Origin: an uncultured Polaribacter sp.
GTDB lineage: Bacteria; Bacteroidota; Bacteroidia; Flavobacteriales; Flavobacteriaceae
Length of the DNA: 64,000 nt
Assembly: GCF_947495205.1 (NCBI RefSeq)
Contig: NZ_CANLXV010000004.1
Span: 186,001 to 250,000 of the forward strand
Reading direction: 5' to 3'
Both the position numbers and the translations under genes were made by a program. Numbering within the stretch: the stretch's first letter is position 1; every line of letters starts with the position of its first letter. The notes beneath the pieces were generated by a model. It saw only the letters and a list, made by a program, of their open reading frames with translations. It did not search any database and was not told where the DNA came from. Below, piece by piece: positions 52,940-62,227 of this stretch.

Positions 52940-55033
52940 ATGAGTAAAGCCATATACATTGCTACCGTAGAATCTGATAGTGGAAAATCTTTAATATCAT
53001 TAGGGCTTTTAAGAATGATGCTAACCAAATCTTCTAAAGTAGGTTATTTTAGACCCATTATTAATGAGTTAAATGAAAACCAAATAGATGAGCACACCAA
53101 TACTGCAATCAACTTTTTTAATTTAGAAATAGATTATAACGACTGTTACGCTTACAAACAAGGTGAGGTAGTAGAACTTTTAAGTGAAGGAAAAGAAGAT
53201 GAAGTAATACAAACCGTTATAAAAAAATACAAGAAATTAGAGGCCAACTACGATTATGTGCTTGTAGAAGGTACAGATTTCTCTGGAAGTGGTGGTTTTA
53301 CTGAACTTGACGTAAATTTAATGATTGCCAAAAATCTAGGAATACCAGCACTAATTGTAGGTTCTGGAAACGGCAAAAAGAAAAAAGATTTTATAAATAC
53401 CATGCAATTATCTTACAATTCTTTTGTTCAAAAAGAGGTGGATGTTTTGGGTATTATTGCCAACAAAATCGAAGTAGACGAGGTAGATTATATTCAAGAA
53501 GAATTAACCAATCATTTTCCTAAAGAATTACAAATTGACATTATTCCTAAAATAGATTTTTTAGCTTTCCCAACCGTAAAAGAAGTTGTTAAAGCCTTAA
53601 ACGGAGTTGTTTTGTTTGGCGATCAGTTTTTAGAAAATGCCATTGGAAGCTACAGTACTGGTGCAATGCAACTTAGAAATTATTTAACAAGAATAAAAGA
53701 AAATGCATTGGTAATTACACCTGGAGATAGAGCAGATATTATTTTAGGCGCCTTACAAGCAAACGCATCTAAAAACTATCCTAAAATTGCGGGCATTATA
53801 CTTACGGGCTCTTTAATACCAGAAGAATCTATCTTAAAATTAATAGAAGGTGTACAATCTACAGTGCCTATTATTGCTGTTAATGGTGGTACATTTAACC
53901 TAACTAATAAAATTGGAGCGGTAAAATCTAAAATTTATGCTTCACACAACAAAAAAATATTATTGTCTTTAGATACTTTTGATAAACATGTAAGCGCAGA
54001 AGGTCTTACAAACATACTTACTTCTTATCAATCAGATAAATTAACACCAAGTATGTTTCAATATAATTTATTACAAAAAGCAAGAGTACATAAAAAACAT
54101 ATTGTTTTACCAGAAGGAGAAGATGAACGTATTATTACAGCTGCAGCACGTTTACAATTATTAGATATTGTAGATTTAACGCTGTTAGGAGACAAAAATG
54201 CGATTCAACTAAAATGCGATCAAATTGGTTTACAAATAGATTTAGATAAAATAAATATTTTAAATCCTACAGATTCTATTCATAATAAAAACTTTGAAAG
54301 CACTTTGTACGAAGCAAGAAAACATAAAGGAATGTCTGAAACTACCGCAAAAGATTTGGTGCATGATGTTTCTTATTTTGGTACTTTAATGATTTTAAAC
54401 GGTTTGGCAGATGGTATGGTTTCTGGAGCAGTACACACCACAATGCACACCATAAAACCTGCTTTACAATTGATAAAAACAAAACCAGGGGTTTCAGTGG
54501 TTTCATCGGTATTTTTTATGTGTTTGTCAGATAGAGTTTCTGTTATGGGAGACTGTGCTGTAAACCCAAGCCCTAATGCAGAACAATTGTCTGAAATTGC
54601 TATTTCATCTGCACAATCTGCAGAAGCTTTTGGCATAGAAGCTAAAGTTGCAATGCTCTCCTACTCTTCTGGAAGTTCAGGAAAAGGAGAAGAAGTAGAA
54701 AAAGTAAGAAAAGCCACAGAATTAACAAAAACCAAGAAACCTGCTTTAAAAATTGAAGGCCCTATACAATATGATGCAGCAGTTGATATGTCTGTAGCCA
54801 AAACTAAAATGCCAGATTCTAATGTGGCAGGACAAGCTTCTGTGCTAATTTTTCCAGATTTAAATACAGGGAACAATACCTACAAAGCCATACAAAGAGA
54901 AACAGGTGCTTTGGCTATTGGCCCAATGCTACAAGGTTTAAACAAACCTGTAAACGATTTAAGTAGAGGTTGTACTGTAGATGACATTTTTAACACGGTT
55001 TTACTAACAGCAATTCAAGCAAACCAGGATTAG
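52940..55033 (+). CDS. pta: Phosphate acetyltransferase (long form)
   Basis: 697 aa. An N-terminal dethiobiotin-synthetase-like/DRTGG region (TVESDSGKSLISLGLL; DRTGG-like region near 215-330) precedes the C-terminal PTA_PTB catalytic domain (RVHKKHIVLPEGEDERI; SYSSGSSGKG; DLNTGNNTYKAIQR). It interconverts acetyl-CoA and acetyl phosphate. It is followed 138 bp later by ackA; together they form the acetate/ATP pathway. The -7-like TATTTTTG at 52913-52920 may be its promoter. A short TTGTTGG echo follows its stop. Confidence 0.94.
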   Translation: MSKAIYIATVESDSGKSLISLGLLRMMLTKSSKVGYFRPIINELNENQIDEHTNTAINFFNLEIDYNDCYAYKQGEVVELLSEGKEDEVIQTVIKKYKKLEANYDYVLVEGTDFSGSGGFTELDVNLMIAKNLGIPALIVGSGNGKKKKDFINTMQLSYNSFVQKEVDVLGIIANKIEVDEVDYIQEELTNHFPKELQIDIIPKIDFLAFPTVKEVVKALNGVVLFGDQFLENAIGSYSTGAMQLRNYLTRIKENALVITPGDRADIILGALQANASKNYPKIAGIILTGSLIPEESILKLIEGVQSTVPIIAVNGGTFNLTNKIGAVKSKIYASHNKKILLSLDTFDKHVSAEGLTNILTSYQSDKLTPSMFQYNLLQKARVHKKHIVLPEGEDERIITAAARLQLLDIVDLTLLGDKNAIQLKCDQIGLQIDLDKINILNPTDSIHNKNFESTLYEARKHKGMSETTAKDLVHDVSYFGTLMILNGLADGMVSGAVHTTMHTIKPALQLIKTKPGVSVVSSVFFMCLSDRVSVMGDCAVNPSPNAEQLSEIAISSAQSAEAFGIEAKVAMLSYSSGSSGKGEEVEKVRKATELTKTKKPALKIEGPIQYDAAVDMSVAKTKMPDSNVAGQASVLIFPDLNTGNNTYKAIQRETGALAIGPMLQGLNKPVNDLSRGCTVDDIFNTVLLTAIQANQD

Positions 55034-55171
55034 TTGTTGGTTGTTAGTAACAAAAAAACTTAAATCTTAACGAAGCTCACTGTAAAATAAATAAGTAATT
55101 AATTAAAAATAAAAATAGTAATTAAAATAGTAGATTTTTAAATTATACAGCAACTTTACAACTCAAACAAA

Positions 55172-56356
55172 ATGAAAATACTAGTATTAAATGCAGGTTC
55201 TTCTTCCTTAAAATATCAAGTAATAGAAATGCCTAAACAAATTGTAAAATGTGTTGGTCTGGTAGAAAGAATTGGAATGGAAGATGCCATATTTAAGCAT
55301 GAAAAAGAGGGAGAAGAATTTTTGGAAACGTTGCCAATTTTAAATCATAAAATAGGTTTGCAAAAAATTGCAGATACCTTAACAGACCCTAAAATTGGCG
55401 TAGTTACTAATGCAAATGAAATTGAAGCTGTTGGGCACAGAGTAGTTCACGGTGGTAACAAATTTAGCAAAACAGTGCTTGTTACAAAAGAGGTAAAAAG
55501 CAACATAAAAGCCTTATTTGATTTAGCTCCATTGCACAATCCAGCAAATTTAACAGGAATAGAAATTTCAGAAACCATTTTTAAATCTGCCAAACAAATC
55601 GTTGTTTTTGATACTGCTTTTCATCAAACCATGCCAAAAAAAGCCTATCAATATGCAATTCCTAATAATTATCTAGACAACCATCATATTAGAGCATATG
55701 GCTTTCATGGTACTAGTCATAAATACGTTTCTGAAAAAGCAATAGAAAAACTTGCCCTAAAAGATTCAAAAATTATTACCATTCATTTAGGTAATGGTTG
55801 CAGTATGGCTGCTTTACAAAATGGCAAAACTATAGATACATCTATGGGTTTTGGACCAATGAATGGTTTAATAATGGGAACCAGGTCTGGTGATATAGAC
55901 CCTTCTGTAATTTTCTTTTTGATGAAAAAATTGAATAAAAACGCGGAAGAAGTAAATACTTTATTACAAAAAGAATCTGGTATGTTGGGCTTAACAGGAC
56001 ATGCTGATTTAAGAGAAATTACCGAAAAAGCAAGCAATGGCAATAAAAATTGTAAAAATGCACTTGATTTGGCAACTTACAAAATTCAAAAATATATAGG
56101 TGCTTTTACAGCCGCATTAAATGGTTTAGATGCTATTGTATTTACTGCAGGCATTGGAGAAAATTCTGCAATAATAAGAGCGCTAGTTTGTGAAAATTTA
56201 GACTTTTTGGGTATTGATTTAGATTTTAATAAAAATGCTTTAAAATCTAAAGAAATAAGAGAAATACAGAAAACTACAGGCAAAGTAAAAATATTTGTAA
56301 TTCCTACTAATGAAGAATTAGAAATAGCCATACAATCTTACAATTTATTAAATTAA
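55172..56356 (+). CDS. ackA: Acetate kinase
   Basis: 394 aa. Converts acetyl phosphate and ADP to acetate and ATP. Family signatures LVLNAGSSSLKYQV at the N-terminus, GHRVVHGG, and FDTAFHQTMP with AYGFHGTSHKYVS are present; the ATP-binding HLGNGCSMAA and TAGIGEN stretches follow. It forms a functional pair with pta and is ended by a strong terminator. Confidence 0.96.
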   Translation: MKILVLNAGSSSLKYQVIEMPKQIVKCVGLVERIGMEDAIFKHEKEGEEFLETLPILNHKIGLQKIADTLTDPKIGVVTNANEIEAVGHRVVHGGNKFSKTVLVTKEVKSNIKALFDLAPLHNPANLTGIEISETIFKSAKQIVVFDTAFHQTMPKKAYQYAIPNNYLDNHHIRAYGFHGTSHKYVSEKAIEKLALKDSKIITIHLGNGCSMAALQNGKTIDTSMGFGPMNGLIMGTRSGDIDPSVIFFLMKKLNKNAEEVNTLLQKESGMLGLTGHADLREITEKASNGNKNCKNALDLATYKIQKYIGAFTAALNGLDAIVFTAGIGENSAIIRALVCENLDFLGIDLDFNKNALKSKEIREIQKTTGKVKIFVIPTNEELEIAIQSYNLLN

Positions 56357-56365
56357 CAAATACTT

Positions 56366-56402
56366 AAAAGCCTTTGAAATTGAAATTTCAAAGGCTTTTT
56401 TA
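56366..56402 (+). terminator. ackA terminator
   Basis: A long stem (AAAAGCCTTTGAAAT / ATTTCAAAGGCTTTT) with a short loop and a T-run just after ackA. The convergent exported-protein gene ends about 20 bp further on and may use the same hairpin. Confidence 0.88.
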
Positions 56403-56419
56403 TGATTTTTAAGAAAGAA

Positions 56420-56884
56420 TTAATCAATAGTTTTAGGTTTTAGGCTTCTTAACTTAATAATACTATCAATTAATATTTGCGCCTTTTTTTTGTAGATAGA
56501 ATCATATCTGTCAGACAAACCGTCTTCTCTTGCATTCTTATTAATTCTTGCGTTATTAATGTATTTTAATTCCTTTTGCAACTTTCTTATAATGGCATCT
56601 GGATGTAACTTTTTTATATAGTTAACACCTAATTTTCGCAAACTATTGGTGTAACTTGCAACCTGCTTCTGATAAACTTTTTCCTTTTCTGGAGTCCATT
56701 TTTTAAGCGATTGCAACTTCTCTCGTTTTTCATTTAAAGCCTTAATTTTTGCTTTAATTTTTTGAATTAAAATAGTTTTATCTTGATAAACCTTATCAAA
56801 CTTTACAACTCCTAATACTGAGTTAACTGCTTTAGCTTGTATGGCAAACATTAATAAACTAAATAATATTATTTTTTTAAACAT
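56420..56884 (-). CDS. Exported hypothetical protein, charged and helical
   Basis: 154 aa with a signal peptide (cleavage near IQAKA). The mature part is rich in Lys and Glu and predicted helical (QKIKAKIKALNEKREKLQSLK), with no recognised domain. It lies downstream of another exported-protein gene on the same strand (121 bp gap containing that gene's terminator). A periplasmic location is likely; the function is unknown. Confidence 0.6.
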   Translation of the reverse strand: MFKKIILFSLLMFAIQAKAVNSVLGVVKFDKVYQDKTILIQKIKAKIKALNEKREKLQSLKKWTPEKEKVYQKQVASYTNSLRKLGVNYIKKLHPDAIIRKLQKELKYINNARINKNAREDGLSDRYDSIYKKKAQILIDSIIKLRSLKPKTID

Positions 56885-56942
56885 TGTTTCAAACTTACAA
56901 ATTAAAAAGACTATTCAAACAAAAATGAAACAAAAATAATAC

Positions 56943-56980
56943 CAAAAAAAAGTCCTATAAAATTTTAGTTTTATAGGAAC
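56943..56980 (-). terminator. Terminator of the 57006 exported-protein gene
   Basis: A 10-bp stem (TCCTATAAAA / TTTTATAGGA) with a minus-strand T-run, 26 bp after the stop. Confidence 0.8.
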
Positions 56981-57005
56981 TCTTTTTAATTAATTTATAA
57001 CAAAA

Positions 57006-57353
57006 TTATTTAATACCTAATATTTTAATTGGTAGTATAAATACTTCTGAGGCTGTTTTTGTAGAAATTTTCTTGTAGTTTAATCTACTTTTAACAAAAG
57101 TATCTACCACTGCACTATTGGTCTCCACGGATAAAACTACAATTTCATTTTTATTATTAATCATAATTTTTACCGTTGCTTTTTCTGTATTAGTTAAATT
57201 TAATTCAGAATTTTTTAAAAGCTTTTGTACATCTTTTGTAATTGTTGTCATTACTTCTTTTTTATCAAGCGGTAATTCATTAGATGCTGCTACTAAATTA
57301 CTAAACCCTAATAAAAAGGCTACTACTACTGTTTTAATTTTTAATGTATTCAT
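57006..57353 (-). CDS. Small exported hypothetical protein
   Basis: 115 aa with a signal peptide (cleavage near LVAAS). The mature part (about 90 aa) has the outline TEKATVKIMINNKNEIVVLSVET...VKSRLNYKK, reminiscent of a TonB C-terminal-like alpha/beta domain found in many short flavobacterial exported proteins. No function is known. It is transcribed alone, with its own terminator. Confidence 0.65.
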   Translation of the reverse strand: MNTLKIKTVVVAFLLGFSNLVAASNELPLDKKEVMTTITKDVQKLLKNSELNLTNTEKATVKIMINNKNEIVVLSVETNSAVVDTFVKSRLNYKKISTKTASEVFILPIKILGIK

Positions 57354-57940
57354 TTTGTTTTTTATTTTTTTGTTTGTGTGTTTTAAAACTGATGCAAAAA
57401 TACAAAGGAAAAAAACTTTAAAATGTTATAAATTCCTTAAAAAAATAAGTGATAAACACTTTAAAAATACACTATTTACATTAAATTGATATTAAAATTA
57501 CGATTAATACATATACTAATTATTAAATACCCAAACAATCTTAACTTTAATTACTATTATGAATACTATAAAAAAGAAGTTTCTAACTATTATTAATAAG
57601 TACAAATAAACTGTTACGAATACTGCAATTCTTTAAAAAAAATCCGTTTTGTAAAAATTATGCCTTTTTAATTTGAGTAACAAAAACTGTATTTATTGCT
57701 ATCTGTATAAAAGTATTCTTCAACTAAACACTAGTCTGTTTACTTATTTTATATTCTAAATTTCGATCTTATGGTTATGCTTTTCAATTTAAGCAAATTA
57801 AAATTTGATTAACCACTACAAAAAACATTATTTAAACAAACTAGAAACCTTTTGTATTAATAACTACTTAAAATTAAACGATTTAAAACAGATTAATATT
57901 TTTTTTTCGTAACTTAAAATAATTTTATCAAACTTTAATT
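57354..57940. other. Gene-free AT-rich region (587 bp)
   Basis: I see no ORF with credible coding character. A 16-codon ORF (57559-57609, MNTIKKKF...) follows a TAACTTTA -7-like box (57542-57549), but this is too short to call. The region holds the start regions of the two divergent flanking genes. Confidence 0.5.
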
Positions 57941-60823
57941 ATGAAGAAACCTATTATCCTTTGTATAATTATTATTTTCAGTATTACGCTATCCAACAAT
58001 ACAAAGGCACAGACAAAGACAAATCTTAAAAGTTTTGATAAAATAGCTTACGCAGAAAAAATCTACCTGCAACTGAATAGCACTGTTTTTACTACAGACC
58101 AAATTATATGGTTTAAAGCAATTGTTACCAACATTAACCATAAAAAATCTAACTTAAGTAATATACTTTATGTAGAACTTATAAATTTTGATGAAAAAAT
58201 TATTGCTTCTAAACTAGTTAAGTTAAAAAACGGCATTGGAAATAATTTTTTTGATCTTCAAGAAAACACTCGCTCTTTACCAGCTGGTAAATACTTGGTA
58301 CGTGCTTACACAAAATGGAATACAAATTTCAAAGAAAGCATTATTCACAAACAATACATTGATATTTATAAACCCACAAAAACAGCTTATGACAAAAAGG
58401 TAATTAGAAATGTTGTTATCTCTGAAAAAGCAAATAAAGCATTAGAACTTTCCGCTAAAGTGTTTCCAAAAATAATTAATCCAGCATTTAAGGGAAAACT
58501 AAAAGTATTTTTAAGTATTGATAACAAGAAGGATTCATTAATAGTTCTTAAAGATAAAAACAAAGAATACTCTTTTAATTATATACTACCTTCTAACGCT
58601 GTTAAGGCTAAAATTGATATTCAATTAGATGCTGTAAGAATAAAAAACAACAACTTTAAAACCTTTAATTCTTACAGTAAAACAATAGGTATTGATAAAA
58701 ATTATATCGATTTACAATTTTTTCCAGAAGGTGGCAAACTTGTACATGGACTAACAAGCAATATTGCCTTTAAAGCTTTAGATTATAAAAACGAAGGAAT
58801 ACCAATTAGTGGAATTATTAAAGATAAAAATGGGATTTCTATTACTGAATTTAAAAGCAACCAGTTAGGAATGGGATTTTATCAATTAAAACCTGATAAA
58901 GACAATTCTTATTATGCAGAAATTATTAAAGATCCAGAAACTACTTACAAATTTCAATTACCTAAAACCCGTGAAAAAGGACATGTATTAAGTGTAAAAT
59001 CTAGTCAAGATTTTTTTAATGTATTAGTACACTCCAACCTTTCTAAAACCGATAGTTTATTTATAAAGACACAAGCAAGAGGTATAACTTATTCTAAAAC
59101 TAAAGTGCAATGCAAAAAAGGTAGCGTAAAAATGGCTTTTAAAAAAAGCTTGTTTCCCGAGGGAATTGTAACATTTACTGTATTTAACAAAAACAAAGTA
59201 CCTCTTTGCGAACGCCTGGTATTTAATTTTAAAGAAAATAGCAATCGTTTAAAAATTAGCGCAAAAACAGATAAAAAAATATATAAACAGCGAGACAATA
59301 TTACTTTTGATATTCATGTAAAAGACAGCCTAAACGCAAAAACCTCTTTTTTAGTTTTAAACAAAAAACAGTTGGGTGAGATGCAATTTCAAAGAGGAAA
59401 TATTTTGTCGTACTTTTTATTAGAATCAGAATTAAAAGGAAAAATTGAACAACCTAATTTTTATTTTAACACCCAAAACAAACATCGTTTTTATGCCATG
59501 GATGCTTTATTATTAACACAAGGTTGGCGAAATTATATTTTTAAGCCTACTAATAAAAAAATCGAGTTTAAACATCAACCTGAAAAAAAATTGCAAATTT
59601 CTGGGACCGTTGAACAATATACAAAGCGAAAAAGAAAGCCTAAAAAACCAGTAAACCTGACATTAATGACCCTAGACAAAAAAAATTTACAAGCCAAGGT
59701 TTCTACTATAGATAGTTTAGGTAGATTTTCTTTTGATTTAGAAGATATTTTTAATAGCGAATTGGAATATTTAATACAAACAACAAACCATAAAGGTAAA
59801 AAAAAGGAATTGACCATTAATATAGACAAACCAACTCCTTTAAACATAAACTTTGAAAAACTAGAAAAATTACAACTTGCAGATGAATTTAATCTTTACG
59901 TAAAAGAAAATAGAAAAAGATTTGCGAAAGAAAACCCATTTCGTGTAGATAAAAATGGTTTTGTGTTAGATGAAGTAATTGTAAAAACAAGATTACTTTC
60001 TCCTATTCAAAAAAAAATGACTGAAGAACACGGTGAACCCGATGTTATTATTGAAGAAAAAGAATTGAAATCTAAAATTAAAAAATGGTCTTATGGTTTG
60101 TTTAGTATTCTAACTTTTAACTACGCTGCAGATATAAATGTAATTAATGTTCCTTTAAATTATATAGCAGATTCTACTACACTAAGTTATGTACAAGGAA
60201 CAAACTTTAGTTTTAGCACTCAAAACGGCACGCCTGTAGACATAGTTTCAATTAAATCTAATGACCCTGATGCAGTTGGAGGTTTCTCTTACGCCCATGT
60301 TTATGATACTTTTTTTACTTTTACTATTATAGATGGTATACCTGTAAGAATACAAGACTATCCTTTATTAGAAAATATTCCATCCGAAGAAATTAAAAGT
60401 GTAGAAATTATAAGGTTTCCAAAAAATTCTGCAAAATATTATTACGATGTATTTAATAAATTTATGCCAGCTGGAATTAGACCGGATTTTTCTTTTCTAA
60501 ATATTTACACCCATACAGGTAAAGGCTTATTTGGCATTACAGAAACAAAAGGTATCTATAAAAATATCTTACCTAGTTTTGCTATTAGCAAAGAATTTTA
60601 CGCTCCAAAACACCAAAATTTAACTAAAAGAGATTGGGAAGTACCAGATTTACGCTCAACCATTTTTTGGCAACCAGAAGTAAAATTAGATAAAAACGGA
60701 ACTTCAAAAATAGAATTTTATACAGATGACAATATTGGAGAAATGATGGTTATTATAGAAAGTATTGCTGATGATGGAAAACTTGGTTATTATGAAACTA
60801 CATATAAAGTTAAAAAAAACTGA
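57941..60823 (+). CDS. Exported MG2/TonB-plug-like surface protein (paralogue of the gene at 10330)
   Basis: 960 aa with a signal peptide (cleavage near NTKAQ). An MG2-like beta-sandwich at the N-terminus (KIYLQLNSTVFTTDQIIWFKAIV) is followed by macroglobulin-like repeats, then LDEVIVKTR and a TonB-plug-like region, with no barrel after it. The C-terminus has KEFYAPKHQN and DLRSTIFWQPE, which match KEFYAPDHIN and DVRTTLHWAP in the 819-aa paralogue. Shared blocks such as FFPEGGKLV / FYPQGGYLV and LTQGWRNY / LTNGWRKF run along the whole length. Probably located at the outer membrane; function unknown. Confidence 0.65.
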   Translation: MKKPIILCIIIIFSITLSNNTKAQTKTNLKSFDKIAYAEKIYLQLNSTVFTTDQIIWFKAIVTNINHKKSNLSNILYVELINFDEKIIASKLVKLKNGIGNNFFDLQENTRSLPAGKYLVRAYTKWNTNFKESIIHKQYIDIYKPTKTAYDKKVIRNVVISEKANKALELSAKVFPKIINPAFKGKLKVFLSIDNKKDSLIVLKDKNKEYSFNYILPSNAVKAKIDIQLDAVRIKNNNFKTFNSYSKTIGIDKNYIDLQFFPEGGKLVHGLTSNIAFKALDYKNEGIPISGIIKDKNGISITEFKSNQLGMGFYQLKPDKDNSYYAEIIKDPETTYKFQLPKTREKGHVLSVKSSQDFFNVLVHSNLSKTDSLFIKTQARGITYSKTKVQCKKGSVKMAFKKSLFPEGIVTFTVFNKNKVPLCERLVFNFKENSNRLKISAKTDKKIYKQRDNITFDIHVKDSLNAKTSFLVLNKKQLGEMQFQRGNILSYFLLESELKGKIEQPNFYFNTQNKHRFYAMDALLLTQGWRNYIFKPTNKKIEFKHQPEKKLQISGTVEQYTKRKRKPKKPVNLTLMTLDKKNLQAKVSTIDSLGRFSFDLEDIFNSELEYLIQTTNHKGKKKELTINIDKPTPLNINFEKLEKLQLADEFNLYVKENRKRFAKENPFRVDKNGFVLDEVIVKTRLLSPIQKKMTEEHGEPDVIIEEKELKSKIKKWSYGLFSILTFNYAADINVINVPLNYIADSTTLSYVQGTNFSFSTQNGTPVDIVSIKSNDPDAVGGFSYAHVYDTFFTFTIIDGIPVRIQDYPLLENIPSEEIKSVEIIRFPKNSAKYYYDVFNKFMPAGIRPDFSFLNIYTHTGKGLFGITETKGIYKNILPSFAISKEFYAPKHQNLTKRDWEVPDLRSTIFWQPEVKLDKNGTSKIEFYTDDNIGEMMVIIESIADDGKLGYYETTYKVKKN

Positions 60824-60839
60824 TAAAATCTAACTTTTA

Positions 60840-60879
60840 ACAAATTATGATATTCAAATGAATTTGTATGTTTTTTTTT
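60840..60879 (+). terminator. Possible terminator of the 57941 gene
   Basis: Stem ACAAATT / AATTTGT with an internal ATTCAAATGAAT pairing, followed after ATG by nine Ts, 16 bp after the stop. Confidence 0.5.
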
Positions 60880-60954
60880 AATTAGCACTGCTCTCACATT
60901 TAAATTTCTAACAAAATTGATAGGTACAACATATTATCTCGAAAATTTTACAAT

Positions 60955-60988
60955 AAAAAAACCCAAAACAAATTACTGCTTTGGGTTT
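60955..60988 (-). terminator. Terminator of the 61010 lipoprotein gene
   Basis: Stem AAACCCAAA / TTTGGGTTT with a minus-strand T-run downstream of the lipoprotein gene. Confidence 0.75.
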
Positions 60989-61009
60989 ACATTTTAAAAA
61001 AACTTATTT

Positions 61010-61966
61010 TTAGTTTCTAGACATCGTTAAATCATCTCTCCATAAAATTTCTGCACGTCCACCTACACATCTGTAAGCTCCCATACGAATTCTCATTTCC
61101 TCTGGATCTGCAGATTGACCAGCTGTATTCTGAACTGAAATTTCAAATGTTTTTGCTACACCGTTAATATTAACTCTAACTCGCTGTCTTTTTCTACCAC
61201 CACTTGTATAAAATTCTGTTCTAATGGTTACGTTAAAGTTTCTATTACGTTTTACTGTTGCAATTTTTATTAGTCTTCTACCTGAGCTTGAAGATCCACC
61301 TCTTTTCTTTACAAGTTCTGCATAGATTTCAAATTCTTTTATTTTTCCATTACTATCTCTTATTACACCACCAAGACCATTATTAGATCTTTTTGGTTTT
61401 GCAATAAATAATACAATTGCAGGATCTCTAGATTCTCTTAAATCTGTTCTTAAATTTGTGTGTTTTCCTTTAACTTGCGCAATATACGTTCCGTTTTTAT
61501 CTCTCATGTCATTAGGAGCATAAGGGCCATTTACTAAACCAGTATTTAAAATTCTTACAGTACCTGAAATTTCAATGTATTTACCGTTAGAGAAATTTGT
61601 CTGCGGACTTGTACGCTCCATTCTAACTTGTAATTTACCCGACTGGTTATTAGCGCTGTTTAATCTGTACCCACCCCAATTGTAACTAGAACCATAAGTA
61701 GATTGTTTGTAATCATAAGAACAACTTCTATCATCTATGTTAGTACTAATACTAGAGTTATAATCAGTACCACTTATGGCATCAATTATATCCCAATCAT
61801 TGGTGTCACAAACACCTTTTGCTTGCAGTTCATTTTCTAAAGCAGCTTCTTTTCCAATAGACTGTTCTTCATTTAATAATTCATTATCTTCTTGTTGACA
61901 AGAATAAAATGTTCCTAGGGACATTAAAATCACTAAAGCCCCCACCTTAGTGTTAAAATCTCTCAT
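61010..61966 (-). CDS. Lipoprotein with jelly-roll-like domain (possible polysaccharide lyase-like fold)
   Basis: 318 aa. A lipoprotein signal (SLGTFYSCQQED) is followed by an acidic spacer. From about residue 85 a beta-rich domain has a strand order resembling concanavalin-like alginate lyase (PL7-type) proteins: VRMERTSPQTNFSNGKYIEISGTVRI, TYIAQVKGKH, DPAIVLFIAK and the last strands RIRMGAYRCVGGRAEILWRDDL. The PL7 QIH motif appears as QVK, so catalysis is doubtful and glycan binding is possible. This fold call is a weak inference. A -7-like TATTTTTG lies at 62006-61999. It is monocistronic. Confidence 0.5.
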   Translation of the reverse strand: MRDFNTKVGALVILMSLGTFYSCQQEDNELLNEEQSIGKEAALENELQAKGVCDTNDWDIIDAISGTDYNSSISTNIDDRSCSYDYKQSTYGSSYNWGGYRLNSANNQSGKLQVRMERTSPQTNFSNGKYIEISGTVRILNTGLVNGPYAPNDMRDKNGTYIAQVKGKHTNLRTDLRESRDPAIVLFIAKPKRSNNGLGGVIRDSNGKIKEFEIYAELVKKRGGSSSSGRRLIKIATVKRNRNFNVTIRTEFYTSGGRKRQRVRVNINGVAKTFEISVQNTAGQSADPEEMRIRMGAYRCVGGRAEILWRDDLTMSRN

Positions 61967-62171
61967 AATTAAGTTAATTTAGTATATATTATTTTTGCCA
62001 AAAATAGAAATGATACCATGTTCAACTATCCTGCACAATCCTGATATAACGCAAAAAATTGAATAGATTTTTAACAAAATCACATTAAAACCCTTAAAAT
62101 CATAAATTTAAATTAAAACCAAAAGATTTATGAAATTTAACTTTTTTTTAATATACGAAATATAAACACAA

Positions 62172-62200
62172 AAAAAACCTCGTTTTCACGAGGTTTTTTA
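62172..62200 (-). terminator. sucC terminator
   Basis: A hairpin AAAACCTCG / CGAGGTTTT with T-runs either side, 28 bp downstream of sucC. Confidence 0.85.
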
Positions 62201-62227
62201 CTTCTACAAAGTTATTAAAACAATAAT

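Noticed and set aside
57559-57609. 16-codon ORF behind a -7-like box in the gene-free region
   Set aside because: Too short and Lys-rich to separate from chance in this AT-rich DNA.
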